From NCBI RefSeq assembly GCF_032062175.1, contig NZ_DAMBQK010000010.1, positions 1 to 64,000 of the forward strand: 64,000 nucleotides of DNA, given 5' to 3'. Both the position numbers and the translations under genes were made by a program. Origin of the DNA: Atlantibacter sp032062175 (GTDB taxonomy: Bacteria; Pseudomonadota; Gammaproteobacteria; Enterobacterales; Enterobacteriaceae). This document shows positions 32,242 to 41,872 of the stretch, piece by piece (the first letter of the stretch is position 1; each line of letters begins with the position of its first letter). Below the pieces are notes generated by a model. The model was not told where the DNA came from. It searched no databases and saw only the letters and a program-made list of their open reading frames with translations.

Positions 32242-34416
32242 ATGTCTTCTGTTTTTGATACCAGGAAAAATTCTCTGCCCCACCGCTCACTGCTGGCGAT
32301 GTGCATTTGCGCCGCGCTGCCGGTGAGTTCGGCATTTGCCGCGCCGCAGTCTGAAGATACGGTGTTAGTTGAGGCATCAGCCGTTAACGCACAAGCCGAA
32401 GAAAGCCAGGATTACAGCGTTAAAACCACCTCTGCCGGCACAAAAATGATGCTGGTACAGCGCGATATTCCGCAGTCTGTCAGCGTGGTCAGCGAACAGC
32501 GTATGCAGGATCAAAAGCTGCAAACGCTGGGCGATGTTCTGTCTAACACCACGGGCGTTAGCGCATCGGTAGCCGACTCGGATCGTATTTCTTATTACTC
32601 TCGCGGATTCCTGATCGATAACTACATGGTGGACGGCATTCCCACCTTCTTCGAAACCCGCTGGAACCTGGGCGATGCCCTTTCCGATACCGCATTGCTG
32701 GAGCGTGTGGAAGTTGTGCGCGGCGCGACCGGTTTGATGACCGGGCCAGGCAACCCTTCCGCCGCCGTGAACATGGTACGTAAGCACGCCGACAGCCGCG
32801 AGTTTAAAGGCGACGTCTCTGCGGAATACGGCAGTTGGGATAAACAGCGCTATGTTGCCGACGTACAGTCACCACTGACCGATGACGGCAGAATTCGTGG
32901 CCGTATGGTAGCCGGTTACCAGAATAACGACAGCTGGCTGGACCGTTATAACAATGAGAAGAAATTCTTTTATGGCGTGCTGGATGTTGATTTGACCGAC
33001 ATGACCCGCTTCTCCGTGGGCTACGAATACCAGGACATCAACGTCGACAGCCAGACCTGGGGCGGCCTGCCGCGCTGGTATACTGACGGTAGCCTGGTTG
33101 GCCATAACAAACACGACAGCACCGCGCCAAACTGGGCCTATAACGACAAAGACTTTAATAAAGTCTTCGCGACACTGAAGCAGGGTTTCGAAAATAACTG
33201 GGAGCTGACCCTCAACGCCACCCATACCGAAATGAACCTCGACAGCAAAGCGCTGTATCTTGACGGTCTGGTGGATAAATCTACCGGGATCATGGAAAGC
33301 TATTACGGCGCAAGCTACCCGGTGGTGGGCGGTACGGGCTACAACACCGGTAAACGCAAAGTGGATGCGCTGGATCTCTACGCCAGCGGGCCGTATGAAC
33401 TGTTAGGCCGTCAGCATCAGTTAATGGTGGGCTCAAACTACAGTAAACAGCATAACCGCTACCTGAACAGCTGGGCTAACATCGGCGCAGACGAGCTGGG
33501 CAGCTACTACGACTACAACGGCAACTTCCCGGAAACCCAGTGGGGCGAACTGACAGTAGCGCAGGACGATAAGATCCATATTAAATCGGCCTATACCGCG
33601 ACCCGCATCTCGCTGGCCGATCCGCTGCACCTGATTGTGGGCGCGCGCTACACCAAGTGGAGCAGCGACACCCTGACCCAGAACATTGAGAAAAACAACA
33701 CGACGCCATACGCCGGTCTGGTGTTCGATATCAATGAAAACTGGTCAACCTATGCCAGCTACACCTCGGTGTTCCAGCCGCAAACCGTGCGTGACATTAA
33801 CGGTAAATACCTGTCGCCGATCACCGGCAATAACTACGAGCTGGGCGTGAAATCTGACTGGATGGACAGCCGCCTGACCACCTCGCTGGCGGTATTCCGC
33901 ATTGAGCAGGACAATCTTGGCGTTACCACAGGCCAGGTAATCCCAGGCAGCGCGGGTGAAAGCGCATATGCTGAAGCCGATGGCACGGTAAGCAAAGGCG
34001 TAGAGTTTGAAGTTAACGGTGCCATCACCGACTACTGGCAGATGACCTTCGGGGCGACGCGCTACGTGGCGGAAGATCGCGACGGCAACGCGTTTAACCC
34101 TAACCTGCCGCGCACGACGCTGAAACTGTTCACCAGCTATAACCTGCCGATGCTGCAACAGCTGACCGTCGGCGGCGGCGTGAACTGGCAGAATCGCGTC
34201 TACCAGAACGTTGCTACCCCATACGGCACCTTCCGTGCTGAACAAGGCAGCTACGCGCTGGTGGACCTGTTTGGCCGTTACCAGGTGACCAAAGACTTCG
34301 CCGTTCAGGCCAACCTGAATAACCTGTTTGATAAAGAGTACGATACCAATATCGAACAATCCTATATCTACGGCGCGCCGCGCAACGTCTCTGTGACCGC
34401 GAACTACAGCTTCTAA
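32242..34416 (+). CDS. fhuE: TonB-dependent ferric siderophore receptor FhuE
   Basis: This 724-residue outer-membrane receptor takes up ferric coprogen, rhodotorulic acid and related hydroxamates. The signal peptide ends near AFA33, the TonB box DTVLVEA is at 39-45, the plug domain begins near PQSVSVVSEQRM, and the barrel ends in a C-terminal Phe (SVTANYSF). The position beside ptsG and hinT matches E. coli. It would work with the TonB-ExbBD and FhuBCD systems encoded elsewhere, and adds a siderophore route to the FetMP-type ferrous/ferric route at the left. Confidence 0.93.
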   Translation: MSSVFDTRKNSLPHRSLLAMCICAALPVSSAFAAPQSEDTVLVEASAVNAQAEESQDYSVKTTSAGTKMMLVQRDIPQSVSVVSEQRMQDQKLQTLGDVLSNTTGVSASVADSDRISYYSRGFLIDNYMVDGIPTFFETRWNLGDALSDTALLERVEVVRGATGLMTGPGNPSAAVNMVRKHADSREFKGDVSAEYGSWDKQRYVADVQSPLTDDGRIRGRMVAGYQNNDSWLDRYNNEKKFFYGVLDVDLTDMTRFSVGYEYQDINVDSQTWGGLPRWYTDGSLVGHNKHDSTAPNWAYNDKDFNKVFATLKQGFENNWELTLNATHTEMNLDSKALYLDGLVDKSTGIMESYYGASYPVVGGTGYNTGKRKVDALDLYASGPYELLGRQHQLMVGSNYSKQHNRYLNSWANIGADELGSYYDYNGNFPETQWGELTVAQDDKIHIKSAYTATRISLADPLHLIVGARYTKWSSDTLTQNIEKNNTTPYAGLVFDINENWSTYASYTSVFQPQTVRDINGKYLSPITGNNYELGVKSDWMDSRLTTSLAVFRIEQDNLGVTTGQVIPGSAGESAYAEADGTVSKGVEFEVNGAITDYWQMTFGATRYVAEDRDGNAFNPNLPRTTLKLFTSYNLPMLQQLTVGGGVNWQNRVYQNVATPYGTFRAEQGSYALVDLFGRYQVTKDFAVQANLNNLFDKEYDTNIEQSYIYGAPRNVSVTANYSF

Positions 34417-34479
34417 TCACTCTCAGGCGAGGGCGTTAACGCGTCCCCGCCTCTTTCCTGTCTCAAAACCGCAGGCAAT

Positions 34480-34504
34480 AAAAAAGGGAGCCTTGCGGCT
34501 CCCT
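34480..34504 (-). terminator. Terminator of ptsG
   Basis: Stem AGGGAGCC / GGCTCCCT, loop TTGC. Six T follow on the minus strand, 19 bases after the ptsG stop. Confidence 0.88.
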
Positions 34505-34523
34505 CAGTCTCCCCGAACAACAC

Positions 34524-35957
34524 TTAGCTGTTACGGATGTATTCATCCATTTCAGTTTTCAGGTTATCGGATTTAGTACCGAAAATCGCCTGAACGCCTG
34601 AACCTGCCACCACCACGCCAGCGGCGCCGAGTTTTTTCAGGCCAGCCTGGTCTACTTTCGCCACGTCAGCGACGCTGACACGCAGACGGGTGATGCACGC
34701 ATCCAGGTTAGTGATGTTTTCTTTACCGCCGAACGCAGTAACCAGAGCCGGAGCCATTTCGCTGGTGCCGGTGGTTTTGCTGTCTTCGGTAGCATCTTCA
34801 CGGCCCGGGGTTTTCAGGTCCAGCGCTTTGATCAGCACGCGGAAGATGGTGTAGTACACCACCGCGTAACCTGCACCCACAATCGGGAACAGCCACAGTT
34901 TGCTGCTGTTGCCAGACAGAACGATAAAGTCGATCAGGCCGTGAGAGAACGAAGTACCGTCACGCATACCCAGCAGGATACAGATCGGGAATGCCAGGCC
35001 TGCCAGAATCGCGTGGATGATGTACAGGATCGGCGCAACGAACATAAAGGAGAACTCGATCGGCTCGGTGATACCGGTCAGGAACGAGGTCAGCGCAGCG
35101 GAGATCATGATACCGCCGACTTTAGCGCGGTTTTCCGGCTTAGCAGAGTGCCAGATGGCAATCGCGGCAGCAGGCAGACCGTACATTTTAAACAGGAAGC
35201 CACCAGACAGCATGCCCGCAGTCGGGTCACCCGCCATGTAACGCGGGATATCGCCGTGGAACACCTGGCCTGCCGCGTTGGTGTACTCACCAATCTGCAT
35301 CTGGAAAGGAACGTTCCAGATATGGTGCAGGCCGAACGGCACCAGGCAGCGCTCGATGAAGCCATAGATACCAAACGCCACTACCGGGTTCTGATAAGCA
35401 GCCCACTGGGAGAAGGTCTGAATGGCGGAGCCAATCGGCGGCCAAATGAAGGACAGGATCACGCCAGTGAAGATCGCAGCCAGACCAGAGATGATCGGCA
35501 CGAAACGTTTACCGGCGAAGAAGCCCAGATACTCAGGAAGCTTGATGCGGTAGAAACGGTTGAACATGTAGGCGGCAATCGCACCCGAGATGATCCCGCC
35601 AAGCACACCGGTATCGGCCAGGTGTTTAGCCGCGATCTCTTCTGCGGGGAGATGCAGAACCAGCGGCGCAACCACGGCCATGGTTTTCACCATAATGCCG
35701 TAAGCCACCACAGCGGCCAGAGCGGAAACGCCATCGTTATTGGTAAAGCCAAGTGCGACACCAATAGCGAAAATCAGCGGCATGTTGGCGAAAACTGACC
35801 CGCCCGCTTCTGCCATAACGTGGGAAACCACCGCTGGCAGCCAGCTGAAGTTTGCGGAACCGACGCCCAGCAGGATACCTGCGATCGGGAGTACGGATAC
35901 CGGCAGCATCAGCGATTTACCCACCTTTTGCAGGTTAGCAAATGCATTCTTAAACAT
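34524..35957 (-). CDS. ptsG: Glucose PTS permease EIICB
   Basis: This 477-residue inner-membrane protein imports and phosphorylates glucose. Ten-helix EIIC spans about residues 1-380, with GITEPIEFSFMFVAPILY. EIIB follows with the phosphorylated Cys421 in NLDACITRL. Length and residues equal E. coli PtsG. The leader keeps the SgrS-pairing sequence and sites resembling those of Mlc and CRP. Confidence 0.96.
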   Translation of the reverse strand: MFKNAFANLQKVGKSLMLPVSVLPIAGILLGVGSANFSWLPAVVSHVMAEAGGSVFANMPLIFAIGVALGFTNNDGVSALAAVVAYGIMVKTMAVVAPLVLHLPAEEIAAKHLADTGVLGGIISGAIAAYMFNRFYRIKLPEYLGFFAGKRFVPIISGLAAIFTGVILSFIWPPIGSAIQTFSQWAAYQNPVVAFGIYGFIERCLVPFGLHHIWNVPFQMQIGEYTNAAGQVFHGDIPRYMAGDPTAGMLSGGFLFKMYGLPAAAIAIWHSAKPENRAKVGGIMISAALTSFLTGITEPIEFSFMFVAPILYIIHAILAGLAFPICILLGMRDGTSFSHGLIDFIVLSGNSSKLWLFPIVGAGYAVVYYTIFRVLIKALDLKTPGREDATEDSKTTGTSEMAPALVTAFGGKENITNLDACITRLRVSVADVAKVDQAGLKKLGAAGVVVAGSGVQAIFGTKSDNLKTEMDEYIRNS

Positions 35958-35965
35958 AATTGAGA

Positions 35966-35980
35966 GTGCTCCTGAGTATT
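35966..35980 (-). promoter_or_regulatory. SgrS small-RNA target on ptsG mRNA
   Basis: The mRNA reads AATACTCAGGAGCAC around the ribosome site, almost the same as the E. coli segment paired by SgrS during glucose-phosphate stress. It includes the AGGAG of ptsG, so pairing would block translation. sgrS itself is not in the window. Confidence 0.75.
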
Positions 35981-36051
35981 AGTGCTTTTTACGCGTTTAA
36001 CGCATCAGCCTGTGGGGAGAGACAGGCCATAAACAGGGCATCTAAGCGCCC

Positions 36052-36078
36052 TTTATTTATTACGCAGAGTAAAATAAA
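36052..36078 (-). promoter_or_regulatory. Likely Mlc operator / promoter region of ptsG
   Basis: Inverted repeat TTTATTT / AAATAAA around TACGCAGAG resembles the AT-rich Mlc sites of E. coli ptsG, and the adjoining GGGCGCTTAGATGCCC matches the E. coli leader start. Mlc repression without glucose is known for E. coli; here it is inferred. Confidence 0.5.
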
Positions 36079-36092
36079 TAGGCTCAACATTG

Positions 36093-36108
36093 TTTGACAG
36101 CTATCACG
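36093..36108 (-). promoter_or_regulatory. CRP site of ptsG
   Basis: Minus strand CGTGA-TAGCTG-TCAAA matches TGTGA-N6-TCACA at eight of ten positions and is close to the known E. coli ptsG CRP site. Confidence 0.7.
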
Positions 36109-36180
36109 TTTCAGCAAAGCGCAGGCCAAAAACTTGCATTTCTTTACATTGAGGATGTCTAAATGTGTCTAAACGCTGCG

Positions 36181-36204
36181 TCACCGCCCATTTTTAGGCG
36201 GTGA
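36181..36204. other. Perfect hairpin between ycfH and ptsG
   Basis: TCACCGCC-CATTTTTA-GGCGGTGA is an 8-bp stem with AT-rich loop. No T tail follows on the minus strand, so it is not a standard terminator of ycfH; it lies upstream of the ptsG CRP site. Confidence 0.55.
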
Positions 36205-36262
36205 ACTTTACTCGCTTTAAATATTAATTACGAGCTTTAAAATAACTGAGAGAGCCTGCAAA

Positions 36263-37051
36263 TCAGGCGAGATGGGAGAGGTCAAGATGGAAGAGTTCGG
36301 AGAAATTACGCGTCGTGATACGCGCCAGTTCCTCGACGGAAACCCCTTTAAGCACAGCCATGTACTCAGCGACATCTCTCACTAACGCTGGCTGGTTCTC
36401 TTTGCCGCGATGAGGCACTGGCGTGAGCCAGGGGGAGTCCGTTTCGATCAGCAAACGGTCGAGCGGTACATAACGCGCGGCCTCGCGCAATTGCTCTGCA
36501 TTGCGAAACGTCACGATACCGGAAAACGAGATATACATTCCCATATCGAGGAGCTTCGCTGCCGTTTCCCTGTCCTCAGTAAAACAGTGTAGTACGCCAC
36601 CGCATTCCGTCACGTTTTCCTCACGCAGGATCGCCAGGGTGTCTTCACGGGCATCACGGGTATGGACAATCACCGGTTTATTCAGCTCGCAGCCAATACG
36701 TAAGTGGTTGCGGAATGATTCCTGCTGCTGAGGTTTGGTTTCGGGGGTGTAGTAATAATCGAGCCCGGTTTCGCCCATGGCGACAACGCGCGGGTCCGCC
36801 GCCAGTTGGCGCAGTTGCGCGACATCCCAGGCTTCATCCTGATTCAGCGGATGAACGCCGCAGGAGTACGCCACGTTATCGCGCTCGCCGATCAGATCGC
36901 GCATCGCCCGATAGCCCGGCAACGTGGTCGCCACCGCCAGGCAAAATTTCACGTCGCGCGCGGCAGCTTTTTCCAGTACATCATCAACGCTGCTGTGTAG
37001 CGTTTTATAGTCCAACCCATCAAGGTGGCAGTGTGAATCAACTAAAAACAT
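36263..37051 (-). CDS. ycfH: TatD-family metal-dependent hydrolase YcfH
   Basis: This 262-residue TIM-barrel hydrolase of the TatD family has the metal motif DSHCHLD at the N-terminus, GETGLDYYY, IVHTRDA, LHCFT and ETDSPWLTP in order. Relatives are 3'-exonucleases or deoxyribonucleases; the YcfH substrate is unproven. The ATG at 37051 gives the E. coli-like length, although the frame is open to 37099. It follows holB by eight bases in the pabC-mltG-tmk-holB-ycfH operon. Confidence 0.92.
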   Translation of the reverse strand: MFLVDSHCHLDGLDYKTLHSSVDDVLEKAAARDVKFCLAVATTLPGYRAMRDLIGERDNVAYSCGVHPLNQDEAWDVAQLRQLAADPRVVAMGETGLDYYYTPETKPQQQESFRNHLRIGCELNKPVIVHTRDAREDTLAILREENVTECGGVLHCFTEDRETAAKLLDMGMYISFSGIVTFRNAEQLREAARYVPLDRLLIETDSPWLTPVPHRGKENQPALVRDVAEYMAVLKGVSVEELARITTRNFSELFHLDLSHLA

Positions 37052-37059
37052 AGCATCTC

Positions 37060-38067
37060 TCAGAGAGGGGAATGTGGGAGCGGTGCGCCAGTGCGCCATA
37101 CTTGTTCCCAGTTTAAGAGTAGTTCAGTAAGCATCAGTTCGCGGTTAAGGCCGGCGACCGAGATAAGCTGCTCGCGGCATGGCAGCAGCCCATCCAGCAT
37201 AGCTTGCAGGTGGCCGGTGGGAAGTAACGTCGCCAGCCGCTGGCTGTGCGCGGTTAAATCAGCATGAGTAATATAGCCTGCCGCGCCCTGCTGGCATTTA
37301 ATGGCATCCAGCAACAGCGCCGCCAGCCAGTGCAGACGCATCGCCGCATCGTCGTGATGCAGTTCCGGCAGCAGCGCCAGCGCATCACGGGTGTTAATGG
37401 CCTGTTCCAGGCGCTCCGCCAGCAGCGGACGCTGCGACCAGGCGCTGGTTTGCAACAGTTCCAGTGCCGCAGCAGGCGCACCGCCGCTTAGCCGCAACGC
37501 GGCAATACGCTGGGCCTGAGGTGCATCGGTTTCACGCGCCAGCCAGGCTTCAGCCCAGCGGTCTTCCGGCGGTGCCAGATGCCAGTATAAACAGCGGCTA
37601 CGCAGCGTCGCGGGTAAACGTTCCGGCGCGCGGCATCCCAACATAAACCAGGTATTTGCTGGCGGCTCTTCAAGGGTTTTCAACAACGCGTTAGCAGCAG
37701 CTTCCGTCAACTGCGCGGCATCTTTGATCCAGACCACTTTCGCCCCGCCCAGCCGGGCGTGATCGTAGAGTTTTTCAGTAATGTCGCGGATCGCGTCAAT
37801 GCCCAGCGTCGCCTTCCCTTTCTCGGGTTCAGCAAGATAATAATCGGGATGCGTCTGGGCCTGCATCAACTGGCAGGCGCGGCATTTCCCGCAGCTCTTC
37901 TGCCCGTCGGGCTGCTGGCACATCAACCAGCGGCTGATCGCATAAATCAGCGAGTCTTCACCCATGCCCGGCAAGGCATGCACGAGTAATGCATGATGAC
38001 CTCGGCCAGCCTGATGGTTCGCCACCAGTTGCTCATAGCCCGGACGCAGCCACGGGTACCATTTCAT
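37060..38067 (-). CDS. holB: DNA polymerase III delta-prime subunit
   Basis: This 335-residue clamp-loader subunit is the rigid stator that helps open the beta clamp. It has an AAA+ fold with the degenerate P-loop ALPGMGEDSL (no GKT), as normal for delta-prime, and the zinc cysteines in SCGKCRACQLM. The start ATG shares one base with the tmk stop (TAATG), so translation is coupled. Confidence 0.94.
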   Translation of the reverse strand: MKWYPWLRPGYEQLVANHQAGRGHHALLVHALPGMGEDSLIYAISRWLMCQQPDGQKSCGKCRACQLMQAQTHPDYYLAEPEKGKATLGIDAIRDITEKLYDHARLGGAKVVWIKDAAQLTEAAANALLKTLEEPPANTWFMLGCRAPERLPATLRSRCLYWHLAPPEDRWAEAWLARETDAPQAQRIAALRLSGGAPAAALELLQTSAWSQRPLLAERLEQAINTRDALALLPELHHDDAAMRLHWLAALLLDAIKCQQGAAGYITHADLTAHSQRLATLLPTGHLQAMLDGLLPCREQLISVAGLNRELMLTELLLNWEQVWRTGAPLPHSPL

Positions 38068-38702
38068 TACGCCTGCTCCCTAACCCAGCGCGTAACCGTC
38101 TCACGAATCGCTTGCGTCACCGCCTCCAGCGATTGCGTGGCATCAATGGTATGGATACGGCTGTCCGCCGCCGCCAGTTCAAGGTAGCGGGCGCGGGTGC
38201 GATGAAAGAAATCAAAGGATTCTTGCTCGATGCGGTCCAGCTCGCCGCGCGCGCGCGCGCGTTTAAGCCCCACCACCGGATCAACATCCAGATACAACGT
38301 CAGATCGGGGGCGAAATCACCTAACACGGCCTGGCGTAACGTGCTGAGGAGATGGGCATCGATACCCCGTCCGCCGCCCTGATAGGCCTGGGTCGAGAGA
38401 TCGTGCCGATCGCCAATCACCCACGCGCCGCGCGCCAGCGCCGGTTTAATCACGGTTTCCACCAGCTGAACACGTGCGGCGTAAAACATCAGCACTTCGG
38501 CTTTATCGGTAATCACTTCGTCACCGACGGATTTGATATCCAGTACCAGGCTACGCAGTTTTTCTGCAAGGATGGTGCCGCCAGGCTCGCGGGTAAAGGC
38601 CATATCTTCAATGCCCAGCGATTTCAGCGTCTCTACCACCACATTGCGCGCCGTGGTTTTCCCTGCTCCTTCTAATCCTTCAATGACAATGTACTTGCCC
38701 AT
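38067..38702 (-). CDS. tmk: Thymidylate kinase
   Basis: This 211-residue kinase converts dTMP to dTDP. The P-loop EGLEGAGKTT is at the N-terminus, and the DR motif lies in IGDRHDLSTQAYQGGGRG. The LID region holds RARARGE, encoded by an uninterrupted 16-base CG alternation at 38246-38261. It overlaps mltG by 23 bases. Confidence 0.95.
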   Translation of the reverse strand: MGKYIVIEGLEGAGKTTARNVVVETLKSLGIEDMAFTREPGGTILAEKLRSLVLDIKSVGDEVITDKAEVLMFYAARVQLVETVIKPALARGAWVIGDRHDLSTQAYQGGGRGIDAHLLSTLRQAVLGDFAPDLTLYLDVDPVVGLKRARARGELDRIEQESFDFFHRTRARYLELAAADSRIHTIDATQSLEAVTQAIRETVTRWVREQA

Positions 38703-39714
38703 CTTTTTCCTTCATAACTTTTAAATAATCCTGCACCGACTTGTTATGGTCCGCGAGGTTGGTATTAAACGTGTGTCCGCCATCGCCATCGGCAACAAAG
38801 TAAAGATAAGGCGTTTTTGCCGGCTTCGCCGCCGCCATCAGTGAGGCTTCGCCCGGAATGGCGATCGGGCCTGGCGGCAAGCCGTTAATCACATAGGTGT
38901 TGTACGGCGTAGGCGTATCCAGCGCTTTGCGGGTTAAATTGCCGTCATAGGCTTTGCCCATGCCGTAAATCACGGTGGGATCGGTTTGTAAACGCATGCC
39001 GATGCGCAGGCGATTCACAAAAACCGAGGCAACGTCAGGACGTTCACTGGCTACCGCCGTTTCTTTCTCGATAATCGAGGCCATAGTCAGTAACTGCTCT
39101 TTATCCTGGTATGGCAGCCCCGCGGCTTTTTCATCCCAGGCTTTATCAACGGCCTTTACCATACGCAGGTGCGCCCGTTTTAGCAAAGCCACGTCGGTGG
39201 TATTGGCGGTATACAGCCAGGTGTCTGGATAGAACCAGCCTTCGATCGATTTAGCACTGTCGAACCCGAGCGCCTCAGCAACGGTCGCGTACTCATCGTC
39301 TTTCAGGGTGTGCTTGATATAAGGCGCTTCACGCAGCTTACTGAGCCAGTCGCTCAGGCGGGTGCCTTCGACAAAACGTAGCGGGAACTGCGCCTCTTTA
39401 CCGCTTTCCAACAGCCTTAACATGTCGCGCACGGTGATGTCCGGCGTGAAACGATAGGTGCCGGCTTTGAAATGCGAAAGCTCTGGCTCCACTTTCAGCA
39501 GCCACTGAAAAACACGCGGCCGGTTAATAATTTTCTCATCGGAAAGCTGGTTACCGAGCGCCAGGCGGCCGGTACCGGCTTTCAGGGTAAAAATAGTTTC
39601 TTGTTTAATCAGCAGGTGACTGTCCGCCAGTTGGCGTACTTTCCAGTAGCCAACGCCTGCGGCAATTGCCAACCCGATAATCATCAGCAGAACAAAACGC
39701 AGCATTTTCTTCAT
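38680..39714 (-). CDS. mltG: Endolytic murein transglycosylase MltG
   Basis: This 344-residue inner-membrane protein (YceG) cuts nascent glycan strands and sets their length. One N-terminal membrane segment is followed by a LysM-like subdomain and the catalytic domain with MASIIEKETAVASE, whose Glu is catalytic, and DPTVIYGMG. ATG at 39714 follows the pabC stop by four bases; an alternative GTG at 39732 overlaps pabC. Neither has a strong ribosome site, so coupling to pabC is likely. Confidence 0.93.
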   Translation of the reverse strand: MKKMLRFVLLMIIGLAIAAGVGYWKVRQLADSHLLIKQETIFTLKAGTGRLALGNQLSDEKIINRPRVFQWLLKVEPELSHFKAGTYRFTPDITVRDMLRLLESGKEAQFPLRFVEGTRLSDWLSKLREAPYIKHTLKDDEYATVAEALGFDSAKSIEGWFYPDTWLYTANTTDVALLKRAHLRMVKAVDKAWDEKAAGLPYQDKEQLLTMASIIEKETAVASERPDVASVFVNRLRIGMRLQTDPTVIYGMGKAYDGNLTRKALDTPTPYNTYVINGLPPGPIAIPGEASLMAAAKPAKTPYLYFVADGDGGHTFNTNLADHNKSVQDYLKVMKEKDGQVHCH

Positions 39715-39718
39715 TGGT

Positions 39719-40525
39719 TCAATACGACTCACAAAGAGGGGCTAAATAGTGGTAAAGGTCGCGGGAAGCAAAGCGCGTGCGTATGGCCTGTTTCACCGGG
39801 ACAAGCGGCATCAGCGCATTGCAGATAAACACCTCATCCGCCGTTTCCAGATCGCTCAGTAAGGCGCGCACTTCTTCAACGTACCAGGGGCTGTCATTCA
39901 GTTGGCGCAGGATATGCTGGCGCATCAACCCATTGACGCCTGCCTGGTCGAGCTTCGGCGTATAGACACGCTGACCTTTGCGCCAGAACAGATTGGCGGC
40001 ACAGCACTCCGTCAGCCAGCCTTCGCTATCCAGCACCAGCGCTTCCTGGGCTTCAGTCTGTTCCAGATGACGCCGAATCAACACCTGCTCCAGCCGGTTG
40101 AGATGCTTAATTCCCGCCAGATACGGGTTACGCCCCAGCTGTACCGGGCTTTGGGTTAAGGTAATGCCCTGCTCCCGCCATTGGGCATAAAACGCTGGAT
40201 AAGGCGCAACGGACAGCAGACGGGTCGGCGCACCGCAGCCTGCGGCGCTGTACCCTCGCCCGCCCGCGCCACGGGTAATAATGACCTTCAGTACCGCGTG
40301 TTGATGCGGCTGGGCCACGGTGCGCATCTCTTCGCCCAGCACAGTGGCGTCAGGAATGGCGATACCCAGTCTTTCGCACGCCTGCGCCAGCCGTTGCAGA
40401 TGCGCATCGAAAAGCTGAATCTGACCATTGATGACCCGCGCCGTGGTAAAACACCCGTCGCCAAACTGGATCGCCCGATCGTTTGCCGCCAGGGTATGTT
40501 GCCATGTGCCATTGATTAAGAACAT
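39719..40525 (-). CDS. pabC: Aminodeoxychorismate lyase
   Basis: This 268-residue PLP enzyme of fold type IV releases pyruvate from 4-amino-4-deoxychorismate to give p-aminobenzoate for folate. The cofactor lysine lies in GIKHLNRLEQVL. It lies between fabF and mltG as in E. coli, and is the first gene of the run to ycfH. The MFLINGTWQ start is well formed. Confidence 0.94.
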   Translation of the reverse strand: MFLINGTWQHTLAANDRAIQFGDGCFTTARVINGQIQLFDAHLQRLAQACERLGIAIPDATVLGEEMRTVAQPHQHAVLKVIITRGAGGRGYSAAGCGAPTRLLSVAPYPAFYAQWREQGITLTQSPVQLGRNPYLAGIKHLNRLEQVLIRRHLEQTEAQEALVLDSEGWLTECCAANLFWRKGQRVYTPKLDQAGVNGLMRQHILRQLNDSPWYVEEVRALLSDLETADEVFICNALMPLVPVKQAIRTRFASRDLYHYLAPLCESY

Positions 40526-40596
40526 GAAGGCTCCTTACCGATAGCGCGCTAGTTTCGCAGGATGTAAAGCGAGGGGCAAGAGGAGAAGTCTGATGA

Positions 40597-40620
40597 AAAG
40601 GCCCGCAGAGGGGCCTTTAA
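40597..40620 (-). terminator. Probable terminator of fabF
   Basis: Stem AAAGGCCC / GGGCCTTT with a six-base loop, ten bases after the fabF stop. The T run is short, so some read-through into pabC is possible. Confidence 0.6.
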
Positions 40621-40630
40621 AAAGAATCGG

Positions 40631-41872
40631 TTAGATCTTTTTGAAGATCAACGAACCGTTGGTGCCACCGAAGCCGAAGGAGTTACACAGGGCATAATCC
40701 ATACCGGATACCTGGCGTGCTTCGTGCGGGACGAAATCCAGGTCGCAACCTTCATCGGGGTTATCCAGGTTGATGGTCGGTGGGATAGCCTGATCGCGCA
40801 GTGCCAGAATAGAGAAAATGGACTCTACCGCACCCGCTGCACCCAACAGATGGCCCGTCATCGATTTGGTGGAACTGACCATCACGCGATGGGCTGCATC
40901 ACCAAATACCGATTTCACCGCCTGCGCTTCCGCCACGTCGCCCGCAGGGGTCGAGGTGCCGTGGGCATTGACGTAGCCAACCTGGCCCGCTTCGATACCC
41001 GCGTCACGCAGGGCATTGGTCATCGCCAACGCCGCGCCCGCGCCGTTATCCGGCGGAGAGGTCATGTGATAAGCGTCGCTGCTCATTCCGAAGCCAACGA
41101 TTTCGCAATAAATTTTCGCGCCGCGTTTTTTTGCGTGTTCGTACTCTTCCAGCACGATAATACCCGCGCCATCGCCCAGTACGAAACCATCGCGCTCTTT
41201 ATCCCACGGACGACTTGCCGCTTGCGGATTGTCGTTACGAGTGGAAAGTGCACGAGCGGCACCAAAACCACCCACGCCCAGCGGGGTACTGGCTTTTTCA
41301 GCGCCGCCCGCAAGCATTGCGTCCGCATCACCATAGGCAATCATGCGCGCGGCATGACCGATATTGTGAACACCAGAAGTACAGGCCGTGGCGATAGAGA
41401 TGCTCGGTCCGCGCAGGCCGAACATGATAGTCAAATGACCTGCCACCATGTTTACGATAGTAGACGGGACGAAGAACGGGCTGATCTTACGGGGACCACC
41501 AGCCACCAGCGAGGTGTGGTTTTCTTCGATAAGACCTAAGCCACCGATCCCGGAACCGATAGCGGCGCCAAATCGGGTTGCGTTTTCTTCCGTTACTTCC
41601 AGACCAGAATCATGCATGGCCTGAATACCGGCAACAACTCCATATTGAATGAAGGCATCCATCTTGCGTTGATCTTTACGCGAGATGATGTCATCACAGT
41701 TAAAATCCTTTACTAAGCCAGCAAATTTCGTTGCATAGGCGCTAGTATCGAAATGGTCGATCAGGCTGATGCCACTCTGACCGGCAAGGAGAGCTTTCCA
41801 GGTAGACTCTACGGTATTGCCGACAGGAGACAACATGCCCAGTCCGGTCACAACTACACGACGCTTAGACAC
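40631..41872 (-). CDS. fabF: Beta-ketoacyl-ACP synthase II
   Basis: This 413-residue condensing enzyme elongates acyl-ACP, including palmitoleoyl to cis-vaccenoyl at low temperature. The catalytic Cys lies in ATACTSGVHNIG, and the two His in NAHGTSTP and KSMTGHLLGAAG. It lies downstream of acpP in the conserved fab cluster. Confidence 0.96.
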   Translation of the reverse strand: MSKRRVVVTGLGMLSPVGNTVESTWKALLAGQSGISLIDHFDTSAYATKFAGLVKDFNCDDIISRKDQRKMDAFIQYGVVAGIQAMHDSGLEVTEENATRFGAAIGSGIGGLGLIEENHTSLVAGGPRKISPFFVPSTIVNMVAGHLTIMFGLRGPSISIATACTSGVHNIGHAARMIAYGDADAMLAGGAEKASTPLGVGGFGAARALSTRNDNPQAASRPWDKERDGFVLGDGAGIIVLEEYEHAKKRGAKIYCEIVGFGMSSDAYHMTSPPDNGAGAALAMTNALRDAGIEAGQVGYVNAHGTSTPAGDVAEAQAVKSVFGDAAHRVMVSSTKSMTGHLLGAAGAVESIFSILALRDQAIPPTINLDNPDEGCDLDFVPHEARQVSGMDYALCNSFGFGGTNGSLIFKKI

